This document shows positions 7,644 through 17,035 of a DNA stretch of 22,269 nt, piece by piece. The notes under the pieces are model-generated. The model ran no database searches. It worked only from the letters and a program-made list of their open reading frames with translations, and was not told where the DNA came from. Both the position numbers and the translations under genes were made by a program. Source of the DNA: a virus; the IMG/VR virus record IMGVR_UViG_3300032323_000797, positions 1 to 22,269 of that record, one strand, 5' to 3'. Numbering within the stretch: the stretch's first letter is position 1; every line of letters starts with the position of its first letter.

Positions 7644-10600
7644 ATGGCAGAACTTACTAGAAATTTCAACAAGGGTGTAATGAATAAGGTCGTTGATGAA
7701 CGACTTATACCCGATGGCCAATATATTGATGCGCTCAATGTGCGCATGGGGTCTACTGAGCAGAAGAGCATTGGTGCAATTGAGAACACAAAGGGCAACG
7801 TAAAGTTTACCAATTTGATTTACATTGATGGCACTCCTCTTAGCGATAAAGCGCGTACAATTGGTGCGTTTGAGGATGGTGCAAATGAGACCATTTATTG
7901 GTTTGTACATGACTCAGGATTTGGTGTAGGAGCTACAGGCAAGCTTGACTTGATTGTATCGTTCAATGTACTTACAAGCATACTCACGTATAACGTAATT
8001 AGTATTGACGATGGCGATGGTATAAATACCACGCTAAACTTCAATCCTAAATATGTCATTACAGGCATCAATAAAATTGACGACCTATTGTTTTGGACGG
8101 ATGACTACAATCCACCGAGATTTATTAATGTCACCGAGAACTATCCAAACCCTTCTTCAACAAACATTGACTACTACATACCATCTTTAACGGCATCTTT
8201 CCCTGAGATATTAAAAGAAAAGCTTCAGGTTATAAAAAGACCGCCTGTTGAGTCTCCTGAGATTCAATTGACAAATGTACCGGGTCAAGAAAACTTTTTG
8301 AGTGAGCGATTTATTTGCTTTGCTTACCGATACCGATATGCAGACAATCAATACTCTGCAATATCTCAATTTAGTCCGCCTGCATTCATTCCTGAGAACT
8401 TTGATTTTAGCGATGATAGCTACCTCAATAATGGTATGGTTAATGCATTTAATACTGCTATTATCACCTACAATACAGGTGGCCCATTGGTAGTTGGTGT
8501 TGACCTTCTCTTCAAAGAAATGGAGAGTAATGTCATTAGGGTTATTGAGAAGTTAAATAAGTCTACACTTGGTTTATTAGACAATACTGACTACACATAC
8601 AACTTTACAAACAGCAAGATATTCACAGTTCTTCCTGAGTCTGAGATACTTAGGTTGTATGATAACGTCCCTCTTTTGGCTAAGGCTCAAACAATTATGG
8701 GCAACCGACTAATGTATGGGAACTACTTGGAAGGTTATGACCTTATTGACAAGAATGGCAATCCTGTAAAGCTTGAGTATACTACTAGATTGCAGTCAGA
8801 TGCAATTGGTTTAGACTTATTGATAAATGAAACTTTAGATGCTAATTATAGCATTAACGGATCAGTAACAGTGTCAAATGGTTTATTAGATGTTGATTTA
8901 TCAGGAATAAACTTGACTGCAGGATCATCAATTACCATTGACTTTTCTCTTGCGCATTTTTCATTTAGTGGTAGTACGCCTGCCCCTACTCAGACAAATG
9001 CAAATGTAGAGGTATCGTTTACATACTATTTGCCAAATAACTTTGCTACAGTATTTGATATGGTGTCTGATACGTCATTTCAAGATGCTATTGGAACCTT
9101 GGCAAATATTCAGACAATGCCAAATGCTTGTTTGGGCGTGACTCTTTCTGATGTATTTAACTGTGCTATGGCACAAAACTTAAATACGTACATAAAGTCC
9201 ACAAGTGGTATAAATACTGCCAACTTATTGGTGTCAGCTACAACTGTATTTGGAAGTGACATAATATCGTTCCAATTTCCTGCAGTTGCTTATGTAGATA
9301 GCTTAGTATCACCTACTTATACTGCGTATGAGTATATGAAAATAAGCTCAGCTGAAGCTGTATTTCAGACAATATCTCAAAACCAAAGCTTGCATAGCAA
9401 TCGTGACTATGAGATTGGTATTGTGTATATGGATGACTTTAATCGCTCTACCACAGCATTAGTTAGTCAGTATAATACTGAGCACGTTCCATGCGCAAAT
9501 TCAAATACCAAGAATAGAATCTTTGTAACAATCCCTGACTTTCAAATTGCACCATATTGGGCAACTAGGTATAAGCTTGTCATTAAAGCAGACAGGGATA
9601 ACTATGAGACCATTTACAGCAATATATTCTTTGTTGATCCTGATACGTCAAATGCGTATTTTTTACTAGAGGGTGAGAACACTAGAAAGGTTGAGGTTGG
9701 AAGTAGATTGATTGTGAAAAGAGACAGCTCAGGTGCTGTTGACAATTGTGCATACGCCACTGTATTGGAGAAGGAATCTCAGCCTGCTGACTTTATAAAA
9801 ATACCTAGTCCTTCAGTACCATCTACAGATATTCCAATACCTGCAGGTGTTTACATGAAAATAAAACCAAATGACTTTAATGTTCAGTTTACTGAGAATG
9901 CATTCATTACTGAAGGTAATAAATTTGTTGAAGTAAAGAACAATGGCCAATTCCCTAAGTTGATATATCCAATGAACTTAGAGGATCCTGCTAACCCCGG
10001 CTTTTATGTGGATTACGACATACCTCAAGGAACAATAATTAAGTTCACAATAAAATTCAAAAGAGGAAAAGAAGGCGGTGGTGGTAACACCTGTGAGACT
10101 AGAATTTATACGCTAGAGAAACAGATGGTATCACAAAACAATTACACCAATATGTACAATTGGTTTATTGGTGATAATGTGGCTAGTGTGTTAGACGATG
10201 GCATTCCTTATTTAAGTAATACATCAGCTTGTGCTATTCAAAATACATTTATATCATCTCTTGCATCTTCACCTGCCGGACTACCAACTAATGAATGTAT
10301 AAATTACTACCAATTTTACAGAGATGTTCCATCAAATCTCTTGGCATTAGCAATTAATGGTACAGAGGCTTGTGGATCAAAAAACTCAAGTGTTGAGGCA
10401 ATATTTGAAATATATAGAGCTGAAAGCATATTTGTATTTGAGACTGAGCCATCTGATACTTTGCCTGACGTATTCTTTGAAAATGACCTTTCATTTGAAA
10501 TTGACTCACTTGGTCAACATAAAGGAAATGTATTAAACCAAAATTTTGCGCTAAGTACGCCTGCTGTTATTGACACAGGCTTCTTTAACTGCTATGCATT

Positions 10601-12290
10601 TGGTAATGGTGTTGAGAGCTATAAAGTTCGTGACTCAATCATTGGTAATTTCATTACACTTGGCAATAAGGTCACAACAATATCAGCTGAAGACTACAGA
10701 GCTATAAGAAGATACGCTGACATCACGTACAGTGGTATTTACAACAATGAGAGCAACGTAAACAAGCTGAATGAATTCAACCTTGGCTTACTAAACTTTA
10801 AGCAGTTAGAGCGCTTGTTTGGCCCAATCTACATTATGGACGCTCGTCAGACTGACGTGCTTGTATTGCAAGAGGACAAAATCTCATATGTGCTTGCCGA
10901 TAAAAACTTGCTATCTGATGCTGCAGGAGGTGGTGCTTTGACATCAGTGCCTGAGGTATTGGGAACTCAAGTTGCCCGCGTAGAGAAGTATGGTATCTCA
11001 TTCAACCCTGAAAGTTACATCCAATGGGGAGAGGACAGGTATTTCACTGACGTTAAGCGCGGAGCAGTAATTAACCTAAAAGACTCTGAGACAGGATTAA
11101 GCCAATTGCAAGTTATCTCAGAGTCAGGTATGTCTACTTGGTTTAGAGATTTGTTTATTACTGACTTTGACACACAAAAGCTTGGAGCTTACGACCCATA
11201 CTCAAAAGAGTATGTGCTTAGCTCAAATGAGATAAAAATACCAACTGTTGACGAGTGTTTAGCTTGTGGCTTTACTCAAGAATTTGTATTCACAGAAAGT
11301 AAAAAAACATTTAATTACTGTGTAAATGTAGGTCAACTTGTTGGTGACGTTGAGATTCAGTACAATGTCACTTCAATAGAGCCTGATGAAGAATTTGCGA
11401 TATCAGCAGAATACAATGGCACTTCTTATACAACAGGATTTACTGTATTTAGCGGAACGTTAACGATAGATAAAGATAGCAATGCAGAGGATGTGGTCAA
11501 TGTTGCCATAGAAACAACAGGAGCTGTCGTAATTGAGATTACTGTAAACTGTCCTATTGCAAATCAGCTTAAAATTGTTGAGGTTGTGTTAACAGAAAAC
11601 GCGAAAACAGGACAGAGTATATTTACTCAGTGGAGATATACTGACGGTCCTTTCGTTGGGTCTCTTCAAAATACGCCTGTAACATTTGCTACAGGAGTCA
11701 ATCCTGTGGTGTCAAGATTTAATATAACCACGGGTCTTCAAGGTTCAGCAAGTATACCAACAAATGGCAGCACTGTAAGGATTGCTACAAATAAGTTCTT
11801 CCCTACAAACTTTGACTTTGATCCTTCTCAAAACAAATTCAGATACCTACGCACAAATACTTTTTACAATAACAATACTATTGACATTAACAACTTAGTT
11901 GTAGATGCATCGGTGGGCACTACAGCAGGAGCAGGCATATACTACTATGCTGATGTTCCGGCAGGCACAACAGGTGATTACTTGTATCTCATTTGGGACC
12001 TTCGTAGTGTGTATGAACTTGACTTATGTTACTCAGAAGACCCGCTTAGTATACAATTCGTATGCTGCGAGTGCAACGTTTGTACTGACCCATGCCGCGA
12101 GTGGACTCTTGAAAATGTTGGTGAGGGCACAGCGCAAGTTGGATTTACTAATTGCAGCGGTACACGCCAAACAATTTCAGTAGCTGAGGGATTAAGTATA
12201 GTAATTTGCGGATTGCGATCAGATCCACCAACAGTTATAACAGGTGGGGTATACATAACAGTGTATCAGGAATGTGGATGTAGAGAATAA
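7644..12290 (+). CDS. Tail stabilisation / muzzle-like protein (P22 gp10-like)
   Basis: A 1548-residue structural protein. Near the N-terminus, NKGVMNKVVDERLIPDGQYI with DALNVRM and a following GAIENTKGN is the signature I associate with P22 gp10-like stabilisation proteins of environmental and crAss-like phages, where they form the distal tail assembly (muzzle). Around residues 222-240 lies FAYRYRYADNQYSAISQFSP. A second conserved stretch near residues 1025-1175 includes ITYSGIYNNESNVNKLNEFN, VLVLQEDKISYVL, DAAGGG, EVLGTQV and YFTDVKRGAVINL. Between them are long beta-rich, Thr/Ser/Asn-rich segments, suggesting added decorations. From about residue 1470 the protein is cysteine-rich (CCECNVCTDPC) and ends in a short domain closing with CGCRE. 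A similar domain ends the next gene product. The ATG at 7644 is one base after the preceding stop. Confidence 0.8.
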   Translation: MAELTRNFNKGVMNKVVDERLIPDGQYIDALNVRMGSTEQKSIGAIENTKGNVKFTNLIYIDGTPLSDKARTIGAFEDGANETIYWFVHDSGFGVGATGKLDLIVSFNVLTSILTYNVISIDDGDGINTTLNFNPKYVITGINKIDDLLFWTDDYNPPRFINVTENYPNPSSTNIDYYIPSLTASFPEILKEKLQVIKRPPVESPEIQLTNVPGQENFLSERFICFAYRYRYADNQYSAISQFSPPAFIPENFDFSDDSYLNNGMVNAFNTAIITYNTGGPLVVGVDLLFKEMESNVIRVIEKLNKSTLGLLDNTDYTYNFTNSKIFTVLPESEILRLYDNVPLLAKAQTIMGNRLMYGNYLEGYDLIDKNGNPVKLEYTTRLQSDAIGLDLLINETLDANYSINGSVTVSNGLLDVDLSGINLTAGSSITIDFSLAHFSFSGSTPAPTQTNANVEVSFTYYLPNNFATVFDMVSDTSFQDAIGTLANIQTMPNACLGVTLSDVFNCAMAQNLNTYIKSTSGINTANLLVSATTVFGSDIISFQFPAVAYVDSLVSPTYTAYEYMKISSAEAVFQTISQNQSLHSNRDYEIGIVYMDDFNRSTTALVSQYNTEHVPCANSNTKNRIFVTIPDFQIAPYWATRYKLVIKADRDNYETIYSNIFFVDPDTSNAYFLLEGENTRKVEVGSRLIVKRDSSGAVDNCAYATVLEKESQPADFIKIPSPSVPSTDIPIPAGVYMKIKPNDFNVQFTENAFITEGNKFVEVKNNGQFPKLIYPMNLEDPANPGFYVDYDIPQGTIIKFTIKFKRGKEGGGGNTCETRIYTLEKQMVSQNNYTNMYNWFIGDNVASVLDDGIPYLSNTSACAIQNTFISSLASSPAGLPTNECINYYQFYRDVPSNLLALAINGTEACGSKNSSVEAIFEIYRAESIFVFETEPSDTLPDVFFENDLSFEIDSLGQHKGNVLNQNFALSTPAVIDTGFFNCYAFGNGVESYKVRDSIIGNFITLGNKVTTISAEDYRAIRRYADITYSGIYNNESNVNKLNEFNLGLLNFKQLERLFGPIYIMDARQTDVLVLQEDKISYVLADKNLLSDAAGGGALTSVPEVLGTQVARVEKYGISFNPESYIQWGEDRYFTDVKRGAVINLKDSETGLSQLQVISESGMSTWFRDLFITDFDTQKLGAYDPYSKEYVLSSNEIKIPTVDECLACGFTQEFVFTESKKTFNYCVNVGQLVGDVEIQYNVTSIEPDEEFAISAEYNGTSYTTGFTVFSGTLTIDKDSNAEDVVNVAIETTGAVVIEITVNCPIANQLKIVEVVLTENAKTGQSIFTQWRYTDGPFVGSLQNTPVTFATGVNPVVSRFNITTGLQGSASIPTNGSTVRIATNKFFPTNFDFDPSQNKFRYLRTNTFYNNNTIDINNLVVDASVGTTAGAGIYYYADVPAGTTGDYLYLIWDLRSVYELDLCYSEDPLSIQFVCCECNVCTDPCREWTLENVGEGTAQVGFTNCSGTRQTISVAEGLSIVICGLRSDPPTVITGGVYITVYQECGCRE

Positions 12291-12301
12291 AATTAATTGA
12301 T

Positions 12302-13615
12302 ATGCCATACTATTTAGACGGACCAACATTAGCGCAAGCTACAGCAATATATACAGATGTAACATTAACAATATGCGCTGATGACGGCGTATATTCTGAT
12401 GGGTCGATTACACGTGTCTTAAGCGGGTGCGTATTGAGCTCAGCAAAACCATGTCCATCATGCGGATTCCAATGTGATTCAGAATTTAATTTACAAAAAT
12501 CAGATTCTGAAGTTGGAGTTTTTAAAACAACAGTTAACTTAGGTAGTGACATTGGCGATATTGGCGCTGTAATTATTTCATTTGACCCTGCAAATCATCC
12601 AAAGGGATTTAAAGCCATATACGATGGCATTACTTACAATAGTTTTAGCTCTCCTATATACGGATATTCGACAGCTCCAACAGGTCTACCTGTATATATA
12701 GGAGACCAAGATGGTGACTGTGGAATTACAACATCATCATTTATAGCAGGTAATTTTGATTGGGATGGTTCTATTTATAGTTATGATGGAACTACATCAA
12801 TTATAAGTGTATTGCCATCTCAGATGAATCTGACAATAAATTCTCCGGGTTTATGCATAATGGTAATACCAAAAGTAAACTTAAGCCCGGCATCATTGGA
12901 TATTATTGTTGAAAACCCATGCAGCTATGGCTTTGATCTTAGTGTAAGCTGCCCTACTGCATTGTACCCCACCCAAACTAGTCAGGTTGCAATAACACCA
13001 ACTGTTGTGTGTGGTCTAGAGGATAACTTGACATACTACAATTACCCTGTCAATGGTGACGGCACAACACTTGGGCTATTTGATTGGGTGTTCTTGGACC
13101 CTTACGGTGAGTCAGTGGTAACTGATGGATACTACTACGCACCTACAATGCTTCCGGGTTCATATGATTGGTTTTTAGCGCAAAATGGTGTCATTATTCA
13201 AATGGGGCAGTGTGAGTTTGAGCGCTATATCATAAGAAGATGTGCTACAGGTGAAGACTTTGTCGCTGACTCAAGCATAGCCCTTACAATAGGTGACCTT
13301 GTCACAGTGTCAGATATTGCATATTTTGGATGCGTATTTAATGTTGTTGGCCAAACAAATGACCCATTTGTTTTGACTGTTGATGCCATATCTACATACG
13401 AGGCTTGCTCTGATATTTGCTCTTTATATTCAGTGAATAACATGACAGCATCTAGTCATAGTGGAGTATACATTAATTGTGCGGGAACAACAACTACATT
13501 TACTATAGCTCCTTACACTATTGACTACATTTGTGCTAGATCAGAAAGTATAACAATTGACACTAGTCCAAGCGGAGTAACTATTGAAATTAACGATTGT
13601 AATTGCCCTTCATAA
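12302..13615 (+). CDS. Cysteine-rich modular virion protein, candidate tail-surface or receptor-contact protein
   Basis: A 437-residue protein with many cysteines and no signal peptide. Module 1 (about residues 18-65) has CADDGVYSDGSITRVLSGCV followed by CPSCGFQC. Module 2 (about 75-215) is beta-rich, with GFKAIYDGITYNSFSSPIYG and a PGLCIMVIPK stretch. Module 3 (about 300-375) has RCATGEDFVADSS, LTIGDLVTVSD and YFGCVFNVVGQT, ending in CSDICS. The last 60 or so residues contain INCAGTTTTFTI and end in DCNCPS, resembling the end of the preceding protein. Such small Cys-containing beta modules are, from memory, frequent in tail proteins of Bacteroidota phages. A surface or adhesion role is inference from composition and location; an ordinary structural role is also possible. 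Confidence 0.6.
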   Translation: MPYYLDGPTLAQATAIYTDVTLTICADDGVYSDGSITRVLSGCVLSSAKPCPSCGFQCDSEFNLQKSDSEVGVFKTTVNLGSDIGDIGAVIISFDPANHPKGFKAIYDGITYNSFSSPIYGYSTAPTGLPVYIGDQDGDCGITTSSFIAGNFDWDGSIYSYDGTTSIISVLPSQMNLTINSPGLCIMVIPKVNLSPASLDIIVENPCSYGFDLSVSCPTALYPTQTSQVAITPTVVCGLEDNLTYYNYPVNGDGTTLGLFDWVFLDPYGESVVTDGYYYAPTMLPGSYDWFLAQNGVIIQMGQCEFERYIIRRCATGEDFVADSSIALTIGDLVTVSDIAYFGCVFNVVGQTNDPFVLTVDAISTYEACSDICSLYSVNNMTASSHSGVYINCAGTTTTFTIAPYTIDYICARSESITIDTSPSGVTIEINDCNCPS

Positions 13616-13616
13616 T

Positions 13617-14420
13617 ATGGAATACACACTAACATATAGCGATAATTCAGGCGGTTGGCCATCATTCTATTCCTACATTCCTGATTGGATGATTGGAATG
13701 AACAACTATTTCTATACATTCAAAGGTGGTAACTTATACCGCCATAATGTAAATGCCATAAGAAACAACTTTTATGGTCAGCAGTACACGTCAATAATGA
13801 AAAGTGTATTTAATGATGCTCCACTAGAAAACAAGTTGTTTAAAACACTTGCACTTCAGGGTGATGACAGATGGGAGGCCATTCCAATTGAAACTGATAT
13901 TCAGAACAGTGGATATATTGAGGAGGCTTGGTTTGAGAAAAAAGAGCAGGTGTTTTTTGCATTCATCAGAAACTCAGGTAGCGTACCTGCGCAAGCTGAT
14001 GAGTACGCACTTCGCTCACTTAATGGTGTTGGAAGAAGTATTGTGGTAACAGGTCCCGCAGCAGCCACTCAGATTCAGTTCTCAATATCTCCTCTGATTG
14101 CCATTGGAAGTATTGCAAGCGTGGGTGACTACCTATACTATGCTCTTCCACCTTCATTTTCAACACCTGTGTTGTGTGGAGAAATTACCAACATTGTGCA
14201 AAATTACCCTGCAGGTGACAACTACTTTGAGGTTGACACCACTGTTACAAGTGGGTCTGTACCACCTATTCAAAATGCATATTTCTTGTATATCAAGAAC
14301 TCAGTAGCTGAGTCACACGGGGTGCTCGGGCACTATTGTCTATTTACATTGGAGAATGACAATACAGCCAAAGTTGAGCTTTTTGCCGTGCAGTCAGAGG
14401 TTATGAAGAGTTTCCCTTAA
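13617..14420 (+). CDS. Conserved tail-region virion protein
   Basis: A 267-residue protein. I chose the ATG at 13617, one base after the preceding stop (TAAtATG), rather than the in-frame TTG at 13584, which would overlap the upstream gene. The N-terminus is highly patterned: DNSGGWPSFYSYIPDWMIGM, then NNYFYTFKGGNLYRHN and RNNFYGQQYTS. I recall this combination as a recurrent module in tail or hub proteins of Bacteroidota and crAss-like phages, sometimes fused to the stabilisation protein. Beta-rich repeats follow, such as EEAWFEKKEQVFFAFIRNSG and GSIASVGDYLYYALPPSF, consistent with a beta-sandwich or propeller blade. Together with the two preceding genes it probably builds the distal tail. 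The exact position in the virion cannot be read from sequence. Confidence 0.62.
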   Translation: MEYTLTYSDNSGGWPSFYSYIPDWMIGMNNYFYTFKGGNLYRHNVNAIRNNFYGQQYTSIMKSVFNDAPLENKLFKTLALQGDDRWEAIPIETDIQNSGYIEEAWFEKKEQVFFAFIRNSGSVPAQADEYALRSLNGVGRSIVVTGPAAATQIQFSISPLIAIGSIASVGDYLYYALPPSFSTPVLCGEITNIVQNYPAGDNYFEVDTTVTSGSVPPIQNAYFLYIKNSVAESHGVLGHYCLFTLENDNTAKVELFAVQSEVMKSFP

Positions 14421-14426
14421 AAAACT

Positions 14427-14434
14427 TATCTTTG
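14427..14434 (+). promoter_or_regulatory. Putative promoter -7 box before the ejection-protein genes
   Basis: TATCTTTG matches TAnnTTTG in the 34-base gap between two genes and ends 20 bases before the ATG at 14455. There is no clear TTG at the expected -33 distance, so it is a partial match. It is identical to the -7 box at 5937-5944, and its location at the start of the ejection gene block supports it. Confidence 0.5.
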
Positions 14435-14454
14435 TATTAATAAATATATAAAAA

Positions 14455-15357
14455 ATGCCGGTAGGATTCGCAGCAATAGCAGCTATAGGTGGCATAGCCT
14501 CAACTGCTTTAACAACAGGATTTTCAATCAATGATTTGATTAAGTCAAAAAAACTTCAGAAAGAAGCTGACGCTGAAGCTGAAAAAGCTATGGCTGAGGC
14601 AAGAAAACTTCTTGACATAAATGTATATGATGCATTGAACATCCAAATGAAACCATATGAGCTTGAGCGTGAGGCCGCATTGACCACAGGCGCGCAGCTT
14701 ATTGAGGCAGGAAGAGAAAGTGAGAGAGGCGCTGCTGCAATGGCAGGTCGCATTCAAGCCAATCAGCAGAATTTAAACCGTGACATTCAAACTCGTATGG
14801 GTAAAGAGATGGCTGACCTTGAAAAACTGTCAGCTGCTGAAGACTCAAGATTAAGAGACATCAGATCACAGCTTTACTTGGATGAGGTTGAGGGTGCACA
14901 AGTTGCATCAGCAATGTATGACGAGCGTGCTGCACAGGCAGCTAGAGGAGCTATCTCAGGTGTTACTAGTATGATTGGTCAGGCAGCTAAATTACCTGCG
15001 TTATATGGGACAAATGTTAAGGCTGAGCAAGCAGGTTTTGCTAATTTAAATTTAAATGCTGATCAATTAAAGGCATTAGGAAATGTTGATTATTCAGGGT
15101 TAGGTACAGCTGAGGCAGCTGCACAACCAATGGGTATGGGTCCATTTAATGCAGGAGAAGGAATGTTTGTTCCTACTGCTGTTTCAAACTTTGACCCTAA
15201 AATGATTAGTCAAATGCCTGCAAGTGAATACAAAAAATTCATTGAAACTCTTAGTCCTGAGCAAATGAGTATTATATTCCAAGATCCAAAATTCAAAAAA
15301 GCATATGATACTGCAGTACAGCAGCAATCTAATTTTTTAGGGATATCACCATTCTGA
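14455..15357 (+). CDS. Putative internal virion (ejection) protein, gp14-like
   Basis: A 300-residue protein whose N-terminus is hydrophobic and glycine/alanine-rich (VGFAAIAAIGGIASTALTTG), long enough to insert in a membrane. A long charged alpha-helical coiled coil follows (about residues 35-170, e.g. KKLQKEADAEAEKAMAEARK), with a more flexible C-terminal third containing several Pro/Met/Gly residues. This architecture matches small ejection proteins such as T7 gp14 and P22 gp7, which leave the capsid with the DNA and help form a channel through the cell envelope. Sequence identity to those is not visible; the call comes from architecture and from its place ahead of a medium and a giant virion protein. 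It is the only complete gene here ending in TGA. Confidence 0.6.
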   Translation: MPVGFAAIAAIGGIASTALTTGFSINDLIKSKKLQKEADAEAEKAMAEARKLLDINVYDALNIQMKPYELEREAALTTGAQLIEAGRESERGAAAMAGRIQANQQNLNRDIQTRMGKEMADLEKLSAAEDSRLRDIRSQLYLDEVEGAQVASAMYDERAAQAARGAISGVTSMIGQAAKLPALYGTNVKAEQAGFANLNLNADQLKALGNVDYSGLGTAEAAAQPMGMGPFNAGEGMFVPTAVSNFDPKMISQMPASEYKKFIETLSPEQMSIIFQDPKFKKAYDTAVQQQSNFLGISPF

Positions 15358-15366
15358 TTATAACAC

Positions 15367-17016
15367 ATGGCTAAGACATTTTACAAATACGCGGAAAGAA
15401 GCGCTGAGTCACAAATAAATTGGGCTGAGGTAGGTAAGAACGTCACTGAAATGTTGTCCACTGAGGCGGCATTGCGTGAAGAAAAGAAGGCTGCTATTGA
15501 TGAGGCATCTCGCCAATTTGGCAATGTGTTATCAAATGCACCACAAGGTGATTTCCAAAGCGCCAATGAGTGGACACTAAACTTTGCCAATGATGCTGCA
15601 CAACAAAGATTAATACAGGACAGACTACTTAAGAGTGGTCGAATGAATTTGAAAGATTACACTGTTCAGCGCCAAAACTTGAATGATAGCACAAACCAAT
15701 TGTTTGCTATATCAAAAGAATACCAAGATAAATACAAAGATGCTGTTGAGCGATACAACGGTGACAAATCTCAGGAGTTCGAGATTTGGCTTACAAAGCA
15801 AGCTGAGGGCCTTAGCAACTTTACAAATACCAAGGCGTACATTAACCCTACGAATGGTCAGGTGAGCATTGCTCAGATGAAAAGAGTTAAGGGTGCTGAC
15901 GGCAAAGAGGTAATGGTTATGGATGACAATCCTGACAACTACGTTACCGTCAATCAGCTTCGCAATCGCATGAATGTAAAGCTTGATAAGTACCAATACC
16001 AAACTGCTGTGGATGAGCAAGTTGCATCTTTGGGTGAGGTTGTTCTTACTAATGTAACCAAGCTTAAGGGTGCATATAGAATGCTTAAGATTGAGGAGTT
16101 TACTGACCCAACCAAGAGAGAGCGCTTAACTGATGAAGAGAAGCAGGTGGTAACCACATATATGGATTGGGAGGACAATATGATTAAGTCTGAATTGGCT
16201 AATCCGTTCAATCAACTTGGTTTATTGACTGACGCAATTAATAAGGTGCCGGGCACAAATGACTTCTATGATTTCACATTTGACGCTGAGTTGGCCAAGA
16301 CCAATCCAAAGTACATTTATATGAAAGACGATGGCTCAGGTATGCCACGTCCTGAATTCACTGAGGAGCAAAATAAAGTTGCTGCTGACTTCTTGCGTAC
16401 TCAAACACGCAATAGCCTAGACCAAAAAACGAAAGTTGACCTACAGGCAGAGCCATCAATCCAATATGCTCCAAACTATGGTGCAGGCGCAAGAGCAAGT
16501 GCAGGTGCAGGTGAGGAGCAGAAGAGAAATATTACTTACTACGAGCGTGCAAACAATGCGTTAAGAACAGGTAACCTATCCGCATTAAACAATACTGACT
16601 TTACATTTATATTTAAAGAAGGTGAGAATGGTGGGGCAAATAGAATACTTGTTGCAGCAAATCCTAGCCCCGGTCAAAGTGTTAGTACTGAGAATGAAGA
16701 CTCGTTCAAAGAAATATTCAATGCTGATGACTTAGCTCCATACCTAACAGGTATTGACCCTAAGAAGGCAACTGAACTATACAGATCAGGAAAGAAAGGA
16801 TTCAAGGATGCCAATGGTTTTGAGTTATTTGCTACATACAATGAGGGAGACAATGAATTAGATGTGTTTGATCCATCTATTTATACTGAGGAAGCATATA
16901 ACATACGTAGAAATAGAGGTAAGTCTAAGCCTAAGCAATCAGGTGGCGGAGTAAGGACTACGAAGATAAAGACATCAGGGTCTAGTAGTTCCGCTCCCGG
17001 AGATGATATATTCTAA
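15367..17016 (+). CDS. Putative internal virion protein, middle member of the ejection set
   Basis: A 549-residue, mostly helical, charged protein without membrane segments. It begins MAKTFYKYAERSAESQINWA, then a helical region (EVGKNVTEMLSTEAALREEK) and further motifs such as NAPQGDFQSANEW and RLLKSGRMNLKDYTVQRQNL. The C-terminal third has Ala/Gly-rich linkers (ASAGAGEEQ near residues 378-386) and a basic, Ser/Gly-rich tail ending SSSSAPGDDIF. I recognise the general type from environmental Bacteroidota phage genomes but know no function. Location between a small membrane-active protein and a giant multidomain protein matches T7 gp15 or P22 gp20, so a capsid-internal ejection role is inferred. 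It starts 9 bases after the preceding stop and the next gene begins 19 bases after its own. Confidence 0.55.
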   Translation: MAKTFYKYAERSAESQINWAEVGKNVTEMLSTEAALREEKKAAIDEASRQFGNVLSNAPQGDFQSANEWTLNFANDAAQQRLIQDRLLKSGRMNLKDYTVQRQNLNDSTNQLFAISKEYQDKYKDAVERYNGDKSQEFEIWLTKQAEGLSNFTNTKAYINPTNGQVSIAQMKRVKGADGKEVMVMDDNPDNYVTVNQLRNRMNVKLDKYQYQTAVDEQVASLGEVVLTNVTKLKGAYRMLKIEEFTDPTKRERLTDEEKQVVTTYMDWEDNMIKSELANPFNQLGLLTDAINKVPGTNDFYDFTFDAELAKTNPKYIYMKDDGSGMPRPEFTEEQNKVAADFLRTQTRNSLDQKTKVDLQAEPSIQYAPNYGAGARASAGAGEEQKRNITYYERANNALRTGNLSALNNTDFTFIFKEGENGGANRILVAANPSPGQSVSTENEDSFKEIFNADDLAPYLTGIDPKKATELYRSGKKGFKDANGFELFATYNEGDNELDVFDPSIYTEEAYNIRRNRGKSKPKQSGGGVRTTKIKTSGSSSSAPGDDIF

Positions 17017-17035
17017 AAAATAGTAACTTTACGTT

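Noticed and set aside
11905-12183. Plus-strand 92-codon frame at the end of the stabilisation protein gene
   Set aside because: The main frame there encodes the conserved Cys-rich C-terminal domain; the shadow product shows no motif or family resemblance.
13584-13616. Upstream TTG start giving an 11-residue longer tail protein
   Set aside because: An ATG at 13617 follows the previous stop by one base and gives a natural N-terminus; the TTG would overlap the upstream gene by 32 bases without any supporting signal.
17024-17031. TAACTTTA as a promoter -7 box for the giant gene
   Set aside because: It lacks the final G of TAnnTTTG, has no TTG upstream and would put the transcript start at the ATG itself.
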